Positions 33,167 to 41,422 of a stretch of 64,000 nucleotides of DNA are shown one piece after another; position 1 is the stretch's first letter; each line of letters starts with the position of its first letter. The position numbers and the translations under genes were made by a program. This DNA comes from Bryobacterales bacterium. Lineage in GTDB: Bacteria; Acidobacteriota; Terriglobia; Bryobacterales; UBA6623. The DNA lies in contig JAPPMG010000055.1 of the NCBI GenBank assembly GCA_028819215.1, forward strand, positions 62,001 through 126,000. Direction: 5' to 3'. Under the pieces are notes generated by a model, which had not been told where the DNA came from, did not search any database, and was given only the letters and a program-made list of their open reading frames with translations.

Positions 33167-34120
33167 ATGGACAAGACTTTCGATGTGGTAGGCGTTGGCC
33201 TCAACGCCACGGACACCCTGCTATTGGTCCCGCAGTTTCCCGCCTACGGCGGCAAGGCACCGTTCGTGCGGGAGATTCGCTCTCCGGGCGGACAGGTAGC
33301 CAGCGCCATGGTGGCCTGCGTCAAGCTCGGTCTGAAGACCAAGTACATCGGCAGCGTCGGAGATGACGACGGCGGCCAGATCCTGCTACAAAGCCTGTCC
33401 GAGTCAGGCATTGACGTCTCCCATGTGCAATTGCGGGCCGGCTGCCCGAACCAGTCAGCCTACATCGTCATTGACCAGACGACGGGGGAGCGCACGATCC
33501 TTTGGCAAAGGCCGGATTGCTTGAAGATCGTGCCGGAACATATTGAACCCGAACAGATTACGTGTGCTCGACTCTTGCATATCGATGGTCACGACACGGC
33601 GGCGGTTGAACACGCGGCGCGCATCGCACGACAGCACGGGATTCCGGTGACGGTGGATGTGGACACGATCTACAGGGGGTTCGACCGCGTGCTGCCCTAC
33701 GTGGACTACCTGATCGCGAGCACCAACTTTCCCGTCGAATGGACCAGCGAGCGGGATCCTTTCTTGGCTCTCGAGCTGATCCAGAAAGAATACGGCATGC
33801 GCGTTGCGGCCATGACGCTGGGGCCGCACGGCGCGTTGGCGCTGGTGGAGGGCAAGTACATCTACTCGCCGGCCTTTGTCGTCAATTGTCGCGACACCAC
33901 CGGTGCAGGCGATGTATTCCACGGCGCCTTCTGCTATGCGGTCGTGGAGGGGTATTCGATCGAGGACGGACTGTCATTCTCCAACGCCATGGCCGCGCTG
34001 AACTGCAAGGAACTCGGAGCACAGGGCGGCATCCGCGGCGCGGACGCTGCGCGCGATCTGATCGCGACGGGCGAACGCCGGGTCAACGCGGACTTCTTGG
34101 TCAGGGCAGCTGGTAGCTAA
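33167..34120 (+). CDS. PfkB-family carbohydrate kinase
   Basis: 317 residues from the ATG at 33167, which is 11 nt after the fucosidase stop. The glycine motif SPGGQVASAMVACVKLGL is near residue 38, the sugar-site DDDGGQILLQSL near 66, and the signature CRDTTGAGDVFHGAFCYAVV near residue 243 holds the catalytic Asp. Placement after a fucosidase suggests it phosphorylates a sugar or sugar acid from fucose breakdown, such as a 2-keto-3-deoxy acid. That is inferred. Ribokinase- and sulfofructose-type kinases are alternatives. Confidence 0.87.
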   Translation: MDKTFDVVGVGLNATDTLLLVPQFPAYGGKAPFVREIRSPGGQVASAMVACVKLGLKTKYIGSVGDDDGGQILLQSLSESGIDVSHVQLRAGCPNQSAYIVIDQTTGERTILWQRPDCLKIVPEHIEPEQITCARLLHIDGHDTAAVEHAARIARQHGIPVTVDVDTIYRGFDRVLPYVDYLIASTNFPVEWTSERDPFLALELIQKEYGMRVAAMTLGPHGALALVEGKYIYSPAFVVNCRDTTGAGDVFHGAFCYAVVEGYSIEDGLSFSNAMAALNCKELGAQGGIRGADAARDLIATGERRVNADFLVRAAGS

Positions 34121-34135
34121 GGGAGGCTCGGAACC

Positions 34136-34825
34136 ATGATCCCGCTGCGGGACCTGACCCCTCGCCGGCGGACTCCTTTCGTGGCGTGGACATTGGTCCT
34201 CGTCAACGTGGCGGTCTTTGTCTATCAGTACTTCGTGCTGGACTCGCTTCGGGCCCAGACGGTCTTTCTGGCATCGTTCGCCGCGGTACCGGCCGATATC
34301 GGGGCGGCGGTCTTGGGGCAGGAATCTCTCGTCGGCGGACTGATGCCTCTGGTGACTTCAATGTTCCTGCATGGGGGATTCATGCACCTGCTCGGCAACA
34401 TTTGGTTCTTGTGGATTTTCGGCGACAACATCGAGGACGAACTTGGGCACGCCAAGTTCTTGCTGTTCTACCTCGCCTGCGGGGTGCTGGCGACCTTGGC
34501 TCACTTTGCAGCCGAGCCCTCGTCGACGGTCCCGCTGGTCGGAGCGAGCGGAGCCATCGCCGGGGTGATGGGGGCGTACTTGATGCGTTTTCCGCGATCC
34601 CGCGTCATTGTCTTGCTCCCGCTGCTTGTGTTCTGGACGACAGTGCAACTGCCGGCTTTCGTGATGTTGCTGTATTGGTTCGCGATCCAATTGCTCAACG
34701 GCGCGGCTGCTTCCAGCGGTGGCGGCGTAGCTTGGTGGGCTCACGTGGGCGGCTTTGCCATCGGCGCCGCACTGGCGCTATGCCTGACCCGAGGGCGGCC
34801 CAGACGGTCATTGCAGGCCTACTAG
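34136..34825 (+). CDS. Rhomboid-family intramembrane serine protease
   Basis: 229 residues with six or seven membrane segments. The family motifs are MFLHGGFMHLLGNIWFLWIFG near residue 80, the nucleophile in LVGASGAIAGVMGAYL near residue 141, and the partner His in WWAHVGGFAIGAALAL near residue 205. Rhomboids cut membrane-anchored substrates within or near the span. A GGGAGG-like ribosome site is about 9 nt upstream. The gene is the last of the fucosidase-kinase run, with a terminator hairpin shortly after. Its substrate is not indicated. Confidence 0.92.
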   Translation: MIPLRDLTPRRRTPFVAWTLVLVNVAVFVYQYFVLDSLRAQTVFLASFAAVPADIGAAVLGQESLVGGLMPLVTSMFLHGGFMHLLGNIWFLWIFGDNIEDELGHAKFLLFYLACGVLATLAHFAAEPSSTVPLVGASGAIAGVMGAYLMRFPRSRVIVLLPLLVFWTTVQLPAFVMLLYWFAIQLLNGAAASSGGGVAWWAHVGGFAIGAALALCLTRGRPRRSLQAY

Positions 34826-34833
34826 ATCGCGGC

Positions 34834-34858
34834 TGATCGGGCCGGGCGAGCCCGATCA
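34834..34858 (+). terminator. Intrinsic terminator after the rhomboid gene
   Basis: A perfect 9-bp stem, TGATCGGGC (34834-34842) and GCCCGATCA (34850-34858), with a 7-nt loop. It is followed by CTTTGT, a partial T tract, and lies 8 nt after the stop. Confidence 0.7.
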
Positions 34859-34895
34859 CTTTGTCCCAGTTGCGGCTGTCATACTGGATGTCTAG

Positions 34896-35126
34896 ATGCC
34901 CCGCGTCACGTTCTACTCCCGTCCGGGATGTCGGCTCTGTGACGATGCGCGAAGGCAGTTGGAACTGGCCGAACCGGGTCTGGAGATCGAAGAGATAGAC
35001 GTAGATTCAGACCCCGCTTTGCGCCGGCGCTATGGCAATGACATCCCGGTTGCGGTGGCCGGAGGGCGCGAGCTCTTCAGGCACCGCTTCACGCCGGCGG
35101 CGCTGCACACGTTGCGAAACGCATGA
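34896..35126 (+). CDS. Glutaredoxin-like protein (DUF836 type)
   Basis: 76 residues. MPRVTFYSRPGCRLCDDARRQ gives a first strand and a C-x2-C redox pair (CRLC, residues 12-15). The cis-Pro strand is NDIPVAVAGGRELFRHRFTP. Small glutaredoxins of this kind reduce disulfides or carry Fe-S clusters; partners are unknown. It precedes the iron alcohol dehydrogenase by 6 nt and is probably co-transcribed with it. Confidence 0.82.
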   Translation: MPRVTFYSRPGCRLCDDARRQLELAEPGLEIEEIDVDSDPALRRRYGNDIPVAVAGGRELFRHRFTPAALHTLRNA

Positions 35127-35132
35127 ACATCA

Positions 35133-36425
35133 ATGACAACCTCTGAAGGCTCAACAGAGTACGCGGTCGAGTTGGCCACTTCGAACATTCGCTTCGGGGC
35201 GGGCGTGACCCGAGAGTTGGGGCCCGATCTAGCGGATCGGGGAATCCGGCACGTTTTCTTCGTGACGGACCCGTTCCTCAAGGACCTGCATCCGGTGCAG
35301 GTCGCCTTGGCGTCGCTCGACGACGAGGGCGTTCGCGCGACGGTCTTCTCGGACGTGTCGGTCGAACCAACCGACGCTTCATTCCAAGCGGCCATTCGAG
35401 TCGCTAGCGAGATCGATCCGGACGCGTTTGTCGCGGTCGGCGGCGGATCGACGATCGACACTGCCAAGGCCGCCAATCTGTATTCCACCTACCCTGCGGA
35501 ATTCCTGACCTACGTCAATCCTCCCATTGGGAGAGGTGTTCCGGTGCCAGGGCCGCTGAAACCCCTGTTCGCGGTTCCAACCACGGCCGGAACGGGCAGC
35601 GAGACGACAGGTGTGGCGATCTTCGATCTGGTCGAGATGCATGCGAAGACCGGTATCGCGGATCGGGGCTTGAAGCCGACTTTGGGGCTGCTAGATCCCG
35701 AGAACACCCGAACCTTGCCTCCCGCAGTGGCCGCATCGACCGGCTTGGACGTGCTCTCGCACGCGATCGAGTCGTACACCGCGCTCGATTACCGCACACG
35801 GGCCGCGCCGCGGCGCCCGAAGTATCGACCCGCGTACCAAGGCGCCAATCCCATCAGCGACCTGTGGGCGTTGCAGTCGTTGCGCATGGTGCGGACCTAT
35901 CTGCCCAGGGCGGTATCCGACCCGTCAGACGACGAGGCGCGCGGGATGATGCTGCTCGCAGCTGCTTACGCAGGCATCGGCTTCGGCAATGCGGGCGTCC
36001 ACTTGCCCCACGGGATGTCCTATCCGGTGTCGGGAATGGTGCGCGACTTCCGCATGCCCGGCTATCCCACCTCGCACTCGATGGTTCCGCACGGGGCCTC
36101 CGTGATCCTGAATGCACCGGCAGTGTTCCGATTCACCGCGCCGGCCGATCCGCGGCGACATCTCGAAGCCGCCGCTGCGATCGGAGCGAATGTGTCGAAC
36201 GTCGGCCAGGAGGATGCCGGCGAAGTGCTCGCTGACGCGATCACCGGCTTCATGCGCGAGTTGGACATGCCGAACGGGCTTCAAGCCCTCGGCTACACCG
36301 AGGCTGACATACCGGAATTGGTCGAAGGGACGTTGCCTCAGCATCGCGTGACGAAGATCTCGCCACGGAAGTTCTCGAACGACGATCTAGCCGGGATGTT
36401 TAGGGGCGCCCTGCGCGCTTGGTAG
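35133..36425 (+). CDS. Iron-containing alcohol dehydrogenase, ADHFE1/hydroxyacid-oxoacid transhydrogenase type
   Basis: 430 residues of the group III alcohol dehydrogenase fold. The nucleotide site is AFVAVGGGSTIDTAKAANL near residue 93, with the family TTAGTGSETTGVAIFD near residue 150. The metal ligands are Asp and His in ASTGLDVLSHAIESYTA near 205 and His residues in GNAGVHLPHGMSYPV near 288. The long insert RTRAAPRRPKYRPAYQGANP near 225 and overall length match the ADHFE1-like subgroup, which couples 4-hydroxybutyrate oxidation to 2-oxoglutarate reduction in mitochondria. A bacterial role in hydroxyacid metabolism is inferred. The glutaredoxin-like gene is directly upstream. Confidence 0.88.
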   Translation: MTTSEGSTEYAVELATSNIRFGAGVTRELGPDLADRGIRHVFFVTDPFLKDLHPVQVALASLDDEGVRATVFSDVSVEPTDASFQAAIRVASEIDPDAFVAVGGGSTIDTAKAANLYSTYPAEFLTYVNPPIGRGVPVPGPLKPLFAVPTTAGTGSETTGVAIFDLVEMHAKTGIADRGLKPTLGLLDPENTRTLPPAVAASTGLDVLSHAIESYTALDYRTRAAPRRPKYRPAYQGANPISDLWALQSLRMVRTYLPRAVSDPSDDEARGMMLLAAAYAGIGFGNAGVHLPHGMSYPVSGMVRDFRMPGYPTSHSMVPHGASVILNAPAVFRFTAPADPRRHLEAAAAIGANVSNVGQEDAGEVLADAITGFMRELDMPNGLQALGYTEADIPELVEGTLPQHRVTKISPRKFSNDDLAGMFRGALRAW

Positions 36426-36435
36426 CCGTCGGCCT

Positions 36436-37410
36436 TCACTCAACTTCCTGGCGCGCCAAGATGGCGGCACCCTGCGTCACCACGCTTTCCCGTAAGCGCG
36501 AGGGGAGGATCTCGTAGCTGTCGCGGAAATAGGGCACTACGTATCCGTGCGTTTGGTCTCGGACAAGTTCAAGCAGGCGCGGCGTCGCTGTGCCTAGGCC
36601 TCCTCCGATCACGACTCGTTCCGGGACCAGGAGATTGATCACGGCACCGAGCGCTCTCGCCAGCCGGTTGGCTGAGACACACATCACTTCCGCGGCGAAA
36701 TCGTCGCCGCCCTCCCATGCTCGAATGACTTGAACGCTGCTGATGCTTGTCGGTCCGGTTTCGCTGAACAGGGCAGAAGACTTCCAAGACTCGTGCGAGG
36801 ACCGCGCCAGAGCGACTGCCAGCTTGGCCAAGCCCGGCCCCGAGCAGTGCGCCTCGACGCAGCCCGTGTTTCCACAGCAGCATTCGGGACCGCGTTCATC
36901 GACTACGATATGGCCGATTTCGGCTTCTCCAATGTCACCAAACGGTTGGATCCTGCCCTCGCGGACGTAGCCGCCGCCCACGCCCGTGCCGAGCGTGACG
37001 TAGAAAACCGAACGAGCCCCGACACCAGCGCCAAGGTGTGCCTCAGCCAGCGCGGCGAGCTTGCAGTCGTTCTCGACGACCACGGGGACTCGGAATCGGC
37101 TTTCCAACTCGGCGGCGACGTTCACTTCTTCCCAGCCGTCCTCGTGGAGGCACAAGTGCGGGCTGTTGGTGGAGCGGCGCACTGTGCCACCGAAGCCGAA
37201 TCCTATCGCGCGCAACTGCGCCGTATGCGGCGATTCGGAGAGCATCTTCTCGGCGGCGCCTACGATCCGCGCAAAGCTGTGCGCTGCCCGGTCGGACGGA
37301 TCGCGCCGGATGGATGTGGTCGTTCTGAGTCTGCCATCGCTGCTAGCGAGCCCGGCGACAAGCTTGGTCCCGCCCGTCTCGAAGGCCAGGAATGCCGCGT
37401 CGCCGCTCAC
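36436..37410 (-). CDS. ROK-family sugar kinase (glucokinase or fructokinase type)
   Basis: 324 residues from the GTG at 37410. The phosphate motif LAFETGGTKLVAG is at residue 7 on. The sugar site is VVVENDCKLAALAEAHLGAG near 108. The ROK zinc signature GPECCCGNTGCVEAHCSG near residue 170 has the usual C-x-C-G-x2-G-C-x-E core. VVIGGGLG is near 285. The GTG start overlaps the rdgB stop by 4 nt (GTGA), indicating translational coupling; a longer frame starting at 37473 lies inside rdgB and is not needed. Substrate probably a hexose. Confidence 0.9.
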   Translation of the reverse strand: MSGDAAFLAFETGGTKLVAGLASSDGRLRTTTSIRRDPSDRAAHSFARIVGAAEKMLSESPHTAQLRAIGFGFGGTVRRSTNSPHLCLHEDGWEEVNVAAELESRFRVPVVVENDCKLAALAEAHLGAGVGARSVFYVTLGTGVGGGYVREGRIQPFGDIGEAEIGHIVVDERGPECCCGNTGCVEAHCSGPGLAKLAVALARSSHESWKSSALFSETGPTSISSVQVIRAWEGGDDFAAEVMCVSANRLARALGAVINLLVPERVVIGGGLGTATPRLLELVRDQTHGYVVPYFRDSYEILPSRLRESVVTQGAAILARQEVE

Positions 37411-37988
37411 TGGTTGTCCTGTAGCCACGCGAGCATGGCGCGGAAGGCGCGCCCGCGGTGGCTGTGCTGCCACTTCGTGTGGTCCCGTATGCGCCCGAAG
37501 CTCGAGCGCAGCGGCGGATAGTAGAACAGGGGGTCATAGCCGAATCCTTGGCTGCCGGAATGCCGCCGGAGGACTCGCCCCTCGACCGTTCCTCGGAAGG
37601 TTTCGGCGAGCGTGCCTTTATGAAGCAAGGCAATCGTGCAGACGAATCTGGCGGTGCGCCTCTCGGGCGGAACGCGGGCTAGGCTGCGTAGCAGAAGCAT
37701 GTTGTTTTCTCTGTCGCTGGCTGCCGGGCCGGCGAAGCGCGCAGAGTGGATCCCAGGAGCACCATCCAAGACATCGACCTCCAGTCCGGAGTCATCGGCG
37801 AAGAGCCATGCGGCCGGATTCGCCCGGTGGTAGCACAGCGCCTTTTGGAGCGCGTTCGCCTCGAACGTCGCACCGGTTTCCGGACACTCGACAGCCGGGC
37901 AGCCCGCAATCGAGATATCCGCTCCGGAGGCCAGCCGAAACTCCCTCAGCTTGCCGTGGTTCGACGTGGCACAGACCAGTTCGAGCAT
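37407..37988 (-). CDS. rdgB: Non-canonical purine NTP pyrophosphatase (RdgB/HAM1)
   Basis: Removes deaminated purine nucleotides such as ITP and XTP by releasing pyrophosphate. 193 residues. Motifs are LVCATSNHGKLREF at residue 4, TFEANALQKALCYHR near 41, ADDSGLEVDVLDGAPGIHSA near 64, and GSQGFGYDPLFYYPP near 143. The usual SHRGRA end is present. It lies between rph, 3 nt upstream, and the ROK kinase, which it overlaps. The rph-rdgB pairing is common in bacteria. Confidence 0.94.
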   Translation of the reverse strand: MLELVCATSNHGKLREFRLASGADISIAGCPAVECPETGATFEANALQKALCYHRANPAAWLFADDSGLEVDVLDGAPGIHSARFAGPAASDRENNMLLLRSLARVPPERRTARFVCTIALLHKGTLAETFRGTVEGRVLRRHSGSQGFGYDPLFYYPPLRSSFGRIRDHTKWQHSHRGRAFRAMLAWLQDNQ

Positions 37989-37991
37989 GAA

Positions 37992-38708
37992 CTATAGGGT
38001 GACGAGGTCGCGCTGCGCTGCAATGAGACCTTCGATGCCTTTCTGAGCCAAGCGCAATTGCGCGTCGAACTGCTCTCGATCGAACGTGTCGCCCTCAGCG
38101 CTGGCCTGCAGCTCGACGAACTCGCCGGCGGAGGTCATCACCACGTTCATGTCCACATCTGCCCGGGAGTCCTCTTCGTAGCACAGGTCCAGCATGGGCA
38201 CGCCGTCCACGACACCGACGCTGATCGCGGCCACGTAGTGCCGCAAAGGGGAAGCAGCGATGACGTTGAACTTCAAGAGCTGTGTGATGGCGCAAGCCAT
38301 GGCCACCCAGCCGCCCGTGATCGACGCCGTGCGGGTGCCGCCGTCGGCCTGCATCACGTCACAGTCGACGGTGATGGTCCGCTCGCCCAACTTCTCCATG
38401 TCCACTGCTGTCCTCAGCGAACGCCCGATCAGTCTTTGGATCTCGAACGTGCGGCCCGACGGACGGCCTTGCGCTCCCAGGCGCGGCGTCCGAGTGGAGG
38501 TTGATCTCGGCAGCATGCCGTATTCCGCTGTTACCCAGCCGCGTCCCGTACCTCGCAGGAAGGTCGGGACCCTATTCTCGACCGTTGCCGAGCAGATGAC
38601 CTTTGTGTTGCCCGCTTCGATCAGCGCCGAGCCTTCGGCAGTTTCGAGGATGCCCGGCTGGACGCGCGTCTGTCTGGGCTGTTCTGGCCTCCTGCCATCA
38701 ATTCGCAT
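37992..38708 (-). CDS. rph: Ribonuclease PH
   Basis: Phosphorolytic 3'-end trimming of tRNA precursors. 238 residues from the ATG at 38708; a TTG one codon earlier is possible. Family motifs are [50 protein letters not shown] near residue 58, [16 protein letters not shown], the [19 protein letters not shown] phosphate/metal segment near 112, and [17 protein letters not shown] near 175. It heads the rph-rdgB-ROK operon. Confidence 0.95.
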   Translation of the reverse strand: MRIDGRRPEQPRQTRVQPGILETAEGSALIEAGNTKVICSATVENRVPTFLRGTGRGWVTAEYGMLPRSTSTRTPRLGAQGRPSGRTFEIQRLIGRSLRTAVDMEKLGERTITVDCDVMQADGGTRTASITGGWVAMACAITQLLKFNVIAASPLRHYVAAISVGVVDGVPMLDLCYEEDSRADVDMNVVMTSAGEFVELQASAEGDTFDREQFDAQLRLAQKGIEGLIAAQRDLVTL

Positions 38709-38845
38709 CAATTCTCATTCTCTCCCAACCGCGCGGCGCGGCAATCTGCCCGGAACTGGTGCATCCAGTCCGCGCTAGAACGCTGAAGCGCCCGGTATAG
38801 TACGCTAACGCTAGCGATTCGCATGTGACGGGCGCCCGTCCCTCT

Positions 38846-39481
38846 ATGAATCTGCCGAACCTACTGACGCTATCGAGGATCTTCCTCGTCCCGCTGCTCG
38901 TAGCGGTCTTGCTGCGCAAGAGTGCCGTCGAGCTCGATACAGGCTGGGTTGTCCTGACTCGGGAAGCCATTGCGCTGGCCATCTTCCTCGCCGCGGCGCT
39001 AACGGATCTGCTGGACGGCTACCTTGCGCGACGCCGGCGACAGGTCACCACGTTGGGCAAGCTCCTCGACCCCATCGCCGACAAGGTGCTCGTTGCCGCC
39101 GCCCTGATCTCCCTGGTCGAATTGGATCGTGTGGCCGCTTGGATGGTGGTCTTGATTGTCAGCCGAGAGTTTGCAGTCTCGGTACTGCGCAACGTGGCCC
39201 TGTCTGAGGGAATCGTGATCGTGGCCAGCGAGTTTGGCAAGGCCAAGATGGTGTCTCAGGTGGCGGCCGTCTCCCTGTTGCTACTCGCGCCGCACTCGGC
39301 AATCGTCGAACAAATCGGCTATTTCGTGCTGTGGCTCGCCCTACTGCTCACCGTGTGGTCGATGGTCGACTATTTCCGCGCCTTCTTGCAGCGGACAGGC
39401 AACGCGGAGAAGCGTGCGACCGAGGAACAGCAGGCACCTGTAATCCGTAGAGACGTGTCAGACGTGGGCAACCGCTCGTAG
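38846..39481 (+). CDS. pgsA: CDP-diacylglycerol-glycerol-3-phosphate 3-phosphatidyltransferase
   Basis: Makes phosphatidylglycerol phosphate, the first committed step to phosphatidylglycerol. 211 residues from the ATG at 38846 (MNLPNLLTLSRIFLVPLLVA). A GTG at 38825 would add seven residues. The CDP-alcohol phosphotransferase motif is present near residue 54: DLLDGYLARRRR and then LGKLLDPIADKVLVA, with the D-G-x2-A-R...G-x3-D-x3-D spacing. Four to six membrane segments follow. A TATAGT box at 38796-38801 is a possible promoter. It converges on the TlpA-like gene. Confidence 0.9.
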   Translation: MNLPNLLTLSRIFLVPLLVAVLLRKSAVELDTGWVVLTREAIALAIFLAAALTDLLDGYLARRRRQVTTLGKLLDPIADKVLVAAALISLVELDRVAAWMVVLIVSREFAVSVLRNVALSEGIVIVASEFGKAKMVSQVAAVSLLLLAPHSAIVEQIGYFVLWLALLLTVWSMVDYFRAFLQRTGNAEKRATEEQQAPVIRRDVSDVGNRS

Positions 39482-39489
39482 GAGCGCGT

Positions 39490-39507
39490 TCCCACCATTG
39501 GGTGGGA
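39490..39507. terminator. Hairpin between convergent pgsA and TlpA-like genes
   Basis: A perfect 7-bp stem, TCCCACC (39490-39496) and GGTGGGA (39501-39507), with an ATTG loop. It begins 9 nt after the pgsA stop. There is no long T tract, so termination is likely but not certain. Confidence 0.5.
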
Positions 39508-39541
39508 GACGTCGGGATGCGCTCTGGAGCGTTACGACGAC

Positions 39542-40051
39542 CTAACGGAGCCGAGCGACGGCAGCTCGGAAGTTCGATTCGAGATTCGCGAACCACGCTT
39601 CCTCTGAGCCTTGATGTTCCTCTTGGATCATGCCGGCGCTATCGACGAACAGCACGTATGGGTAGTAGATTGGCCGCATCACCGAGATCTTGGTGATGCG
39701 CGAGAATTCCTCGCGGGACGAGAGTGCGAGCGGGTAGCTGGCCCCGAACCGGGCGGCATAGTCGCGCAGTCCGGCGTTGTCGATCCGATTCAGGCTGAGG
39801 CCTACGATTTGCAGGCCTCCCGATTGCAACTGGCGGTAGACCGGTCCGATGCGTTGTGTAGCCTGTTGGCAGGTTGGACAATCGGTGGAGAGAAACATGA
39901 GCACGAACGGTCGGCCCTTGAGGTCGTCCAAGGAGACTTGACGCCCGTCGAAGGCCGTCACCTGGAACGGACTCACCGGTCTTGGGTCGGCCCAAGCGAG
40001 AGCCGCCAGCCCCAGTGCTACCGCAACGACAGTCAGTGTGCGCGCCACCAT
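39542..40051 (-). CDS. Exported TlpA-like thioredoxin-fold protein
   Basis: 169 residues. The ATG at 40051 has a perfect AAGGAGG 5 nt upstream (40057-40063), which decides the start. A signal peptide (TLTVVAVALGLAALAWA) is followed by FDGRQVSLDDLKGRPFVLMF and the redox site LSTDCPTCQQATQRIGP, a C-x2-C pair near residue 60. YPYVLFVDSAGMIQEEH near 132 supplies the cis-Pro strand. A periplasmic thiol-disulfide role is inferred. The ribosome site lies within the last codons of the upstream zincin gene, so the two are linked. Confidence 0.85.
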   Translation of the reverse strand: MVARTLTVVAVALGLAALAWADPRPVSPFQVTAFDGRQVSLDDLKGRPFVLMFLSTDCPTCQQATQRIGPVYRQLQSGGLQIVGLSLNRIDNAGLRDYAARFGASYPLALSSREEFSRITKISVMRPIYYPYVLFVDSAGMIQEEHQGSEEAWFANLESNFRAAVARLR

Positions 40052-40068
40052 CCGATCCTCCTTGCCGA

Positions 40069-41346
40069 TCACAGCGGCAGCCCTTCGATGCTGCGAACGA
40101 CGTTGCCGTCGATTTCCAGCACGACTCGACCCGCGGCCGTGCTTCCTTCGCAGCGATCGCTACCGCGGTCTACAAGCGCCAAACCAGGCCGCTTCCTTTC
40201 GCAGATTTGCCGATACAGATGATAATACTCCCGCGCTGCGTCGCTGTCCTGCCATCGCACTGCGTAGCGTAGGAGCGACTCCCGAGTGCGGCGCTTCTCG
40301 TAGACTTCAAAGCGCGCGCCCTGCCAGCGGTCAAGCAACTCCCCCCGGTCTTCGTCGCCCAGGTGGTGCTGGAGCAGGATGCGGTGGTCGAGTTGGCCGA
40401 AGGTGCCGTCGTAGACGCGCTTGAAGCCTTTGGGAAGCCGGTGCTCGGGCAGCGGCGGCGCTTCTGGCACCACGCCGCTGAGATACAGGCTCGGCTGGAA
40501 GATTTGCTGAGTGGTTTCCGGCGGCTGCTCGAAGACTCGCGTGAATCCGTCGCTGCCAAGTCGTCTGATCAATTCGTCTTGGAACAGCAAGCCATCCGTG
40601 TAGGGGAAGATCAGCACTTCGCGGAAATACAACGGAGTCCTGTCATAGACCGGAAACTGCTGCGCCTCGAACCGTGTCGCACTGGCAGTTGCAACAGCGA
40701 GGAGACGATTGCCCTCGAGTGTCTTGTCAGACTTGCGCATGGCCCATTCCGTCATCACCCACGAGGCCTGGCCCTCCATCGCGGCGAGGCGGGCCAGCTC
40801 GCCCTCCGACTCGCTCGCGCCTTCGACATATTTGAGCAGGTTGAAATGGTGGTCGTCGATCGCGTGAACGAGTTCGTGCAGTAGCGCGTATTCCAAGGCC
40901 TCGGCGGGAGCCCAGTCGGCGAGGTACAACTCGCGCTGCTTGAAGTCGTACAGTGCCCAAGCCTGCTCGCTGAGCAGGTCTAGCACGGTCTTCTCATAGT
41001 CGAAGTCTTCGGGGACGAGGCCGAACAGACGCAAGAAGAGCAGCTCTCGCTCAAGTTCCCGCGGTTGCTGGCTCTGCTTCATGCGCGTCGCATACAGCTT
41101 GCGGAAGCTTTCCTTCGAGATGGTCTTGTGTACGATAGGCCGCCGTGGGCCGAGGCCCATGATGTCCTTGAGTTCCTCCAGCATCGAGTCGATCCGCTGA
41201 AAGACATTGAGAGCCGGTTGAGGATCGTCCTCGGCTGCTCGCACAGGAACCGCCGTGCTGGCCGCCAGGAGGGCAACCGCGATCCAGCCAACCGCTGCGC
41301 GCTTGGTCCGGCCGTGTGAGCTAGGCTGGCCGACTGAGGGATTCAT
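40069..41346 (-). CDS. Exported zincin-type metallopeptidase of unknown specificity
   Basis: 425 residues with a signal peptide after a basic start (AVGWIAVALLAASTAVPVRA). The HExxH zinc motif is YALLHELVHAIDDHHF, with His157 and His161. About 24 residues later is LARLAAMEGQASWVM, where the Glu is the likely third ligand, as in gluzincins. A Tyr-rich loop (YREVLIFPYTDGLLF-like) follows near residue 240. I do not recognise a named MEROPS family; similar proteins occur in acidobacteria. The TlpA-like gene follows directly and may help its disulfide or heme-thiol environment, but that is a guess. Confidence 0.7.
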   Translation of the reverse strand: MNPSVGQPSSHGRTKRAAVGWIAVALLAASTAVPVRAAEDDPQPALNVFQRIDSMLEELKDIMGLGPRRPIVHKTISKESFRKLYATRMKQSQQPRELERELLFLRLFGLVPEDFDYEKTVLDLLSEQAWALYDFKQRELYLADWAPAEALEYALLHELVHAIDDHHFNLLKYVEGASESEGELARLAAMEGQASWVMTEWAMRKSDKTLEGNRLLAVATASATRFEAQQFPVYDRTPLYFREVLIFPYTDGLLFQDELIRRLGSDGFTRVFEQPPETTQQIFQPSLYLSGVVPEAPPLPEHRLPKGFKRVYDGTFGQLDHRILLQHHLGDEDRGELLDRWQGARFEVYEKRRTRESLLRYAVRWQDSDAAREYYHLYRQICERKRPGLALVDRGSDRCEGSTAAGRVVLEIDGNVVRSIEGLPL

Positions 41347-41422
41347 GCGGTGTGCGAGCTAGCCCGCGGAGAGCGTAGACCTTGGAACGGCCCCGATTGC
41401 GAGCATCGGCGATTTGCCGGAC

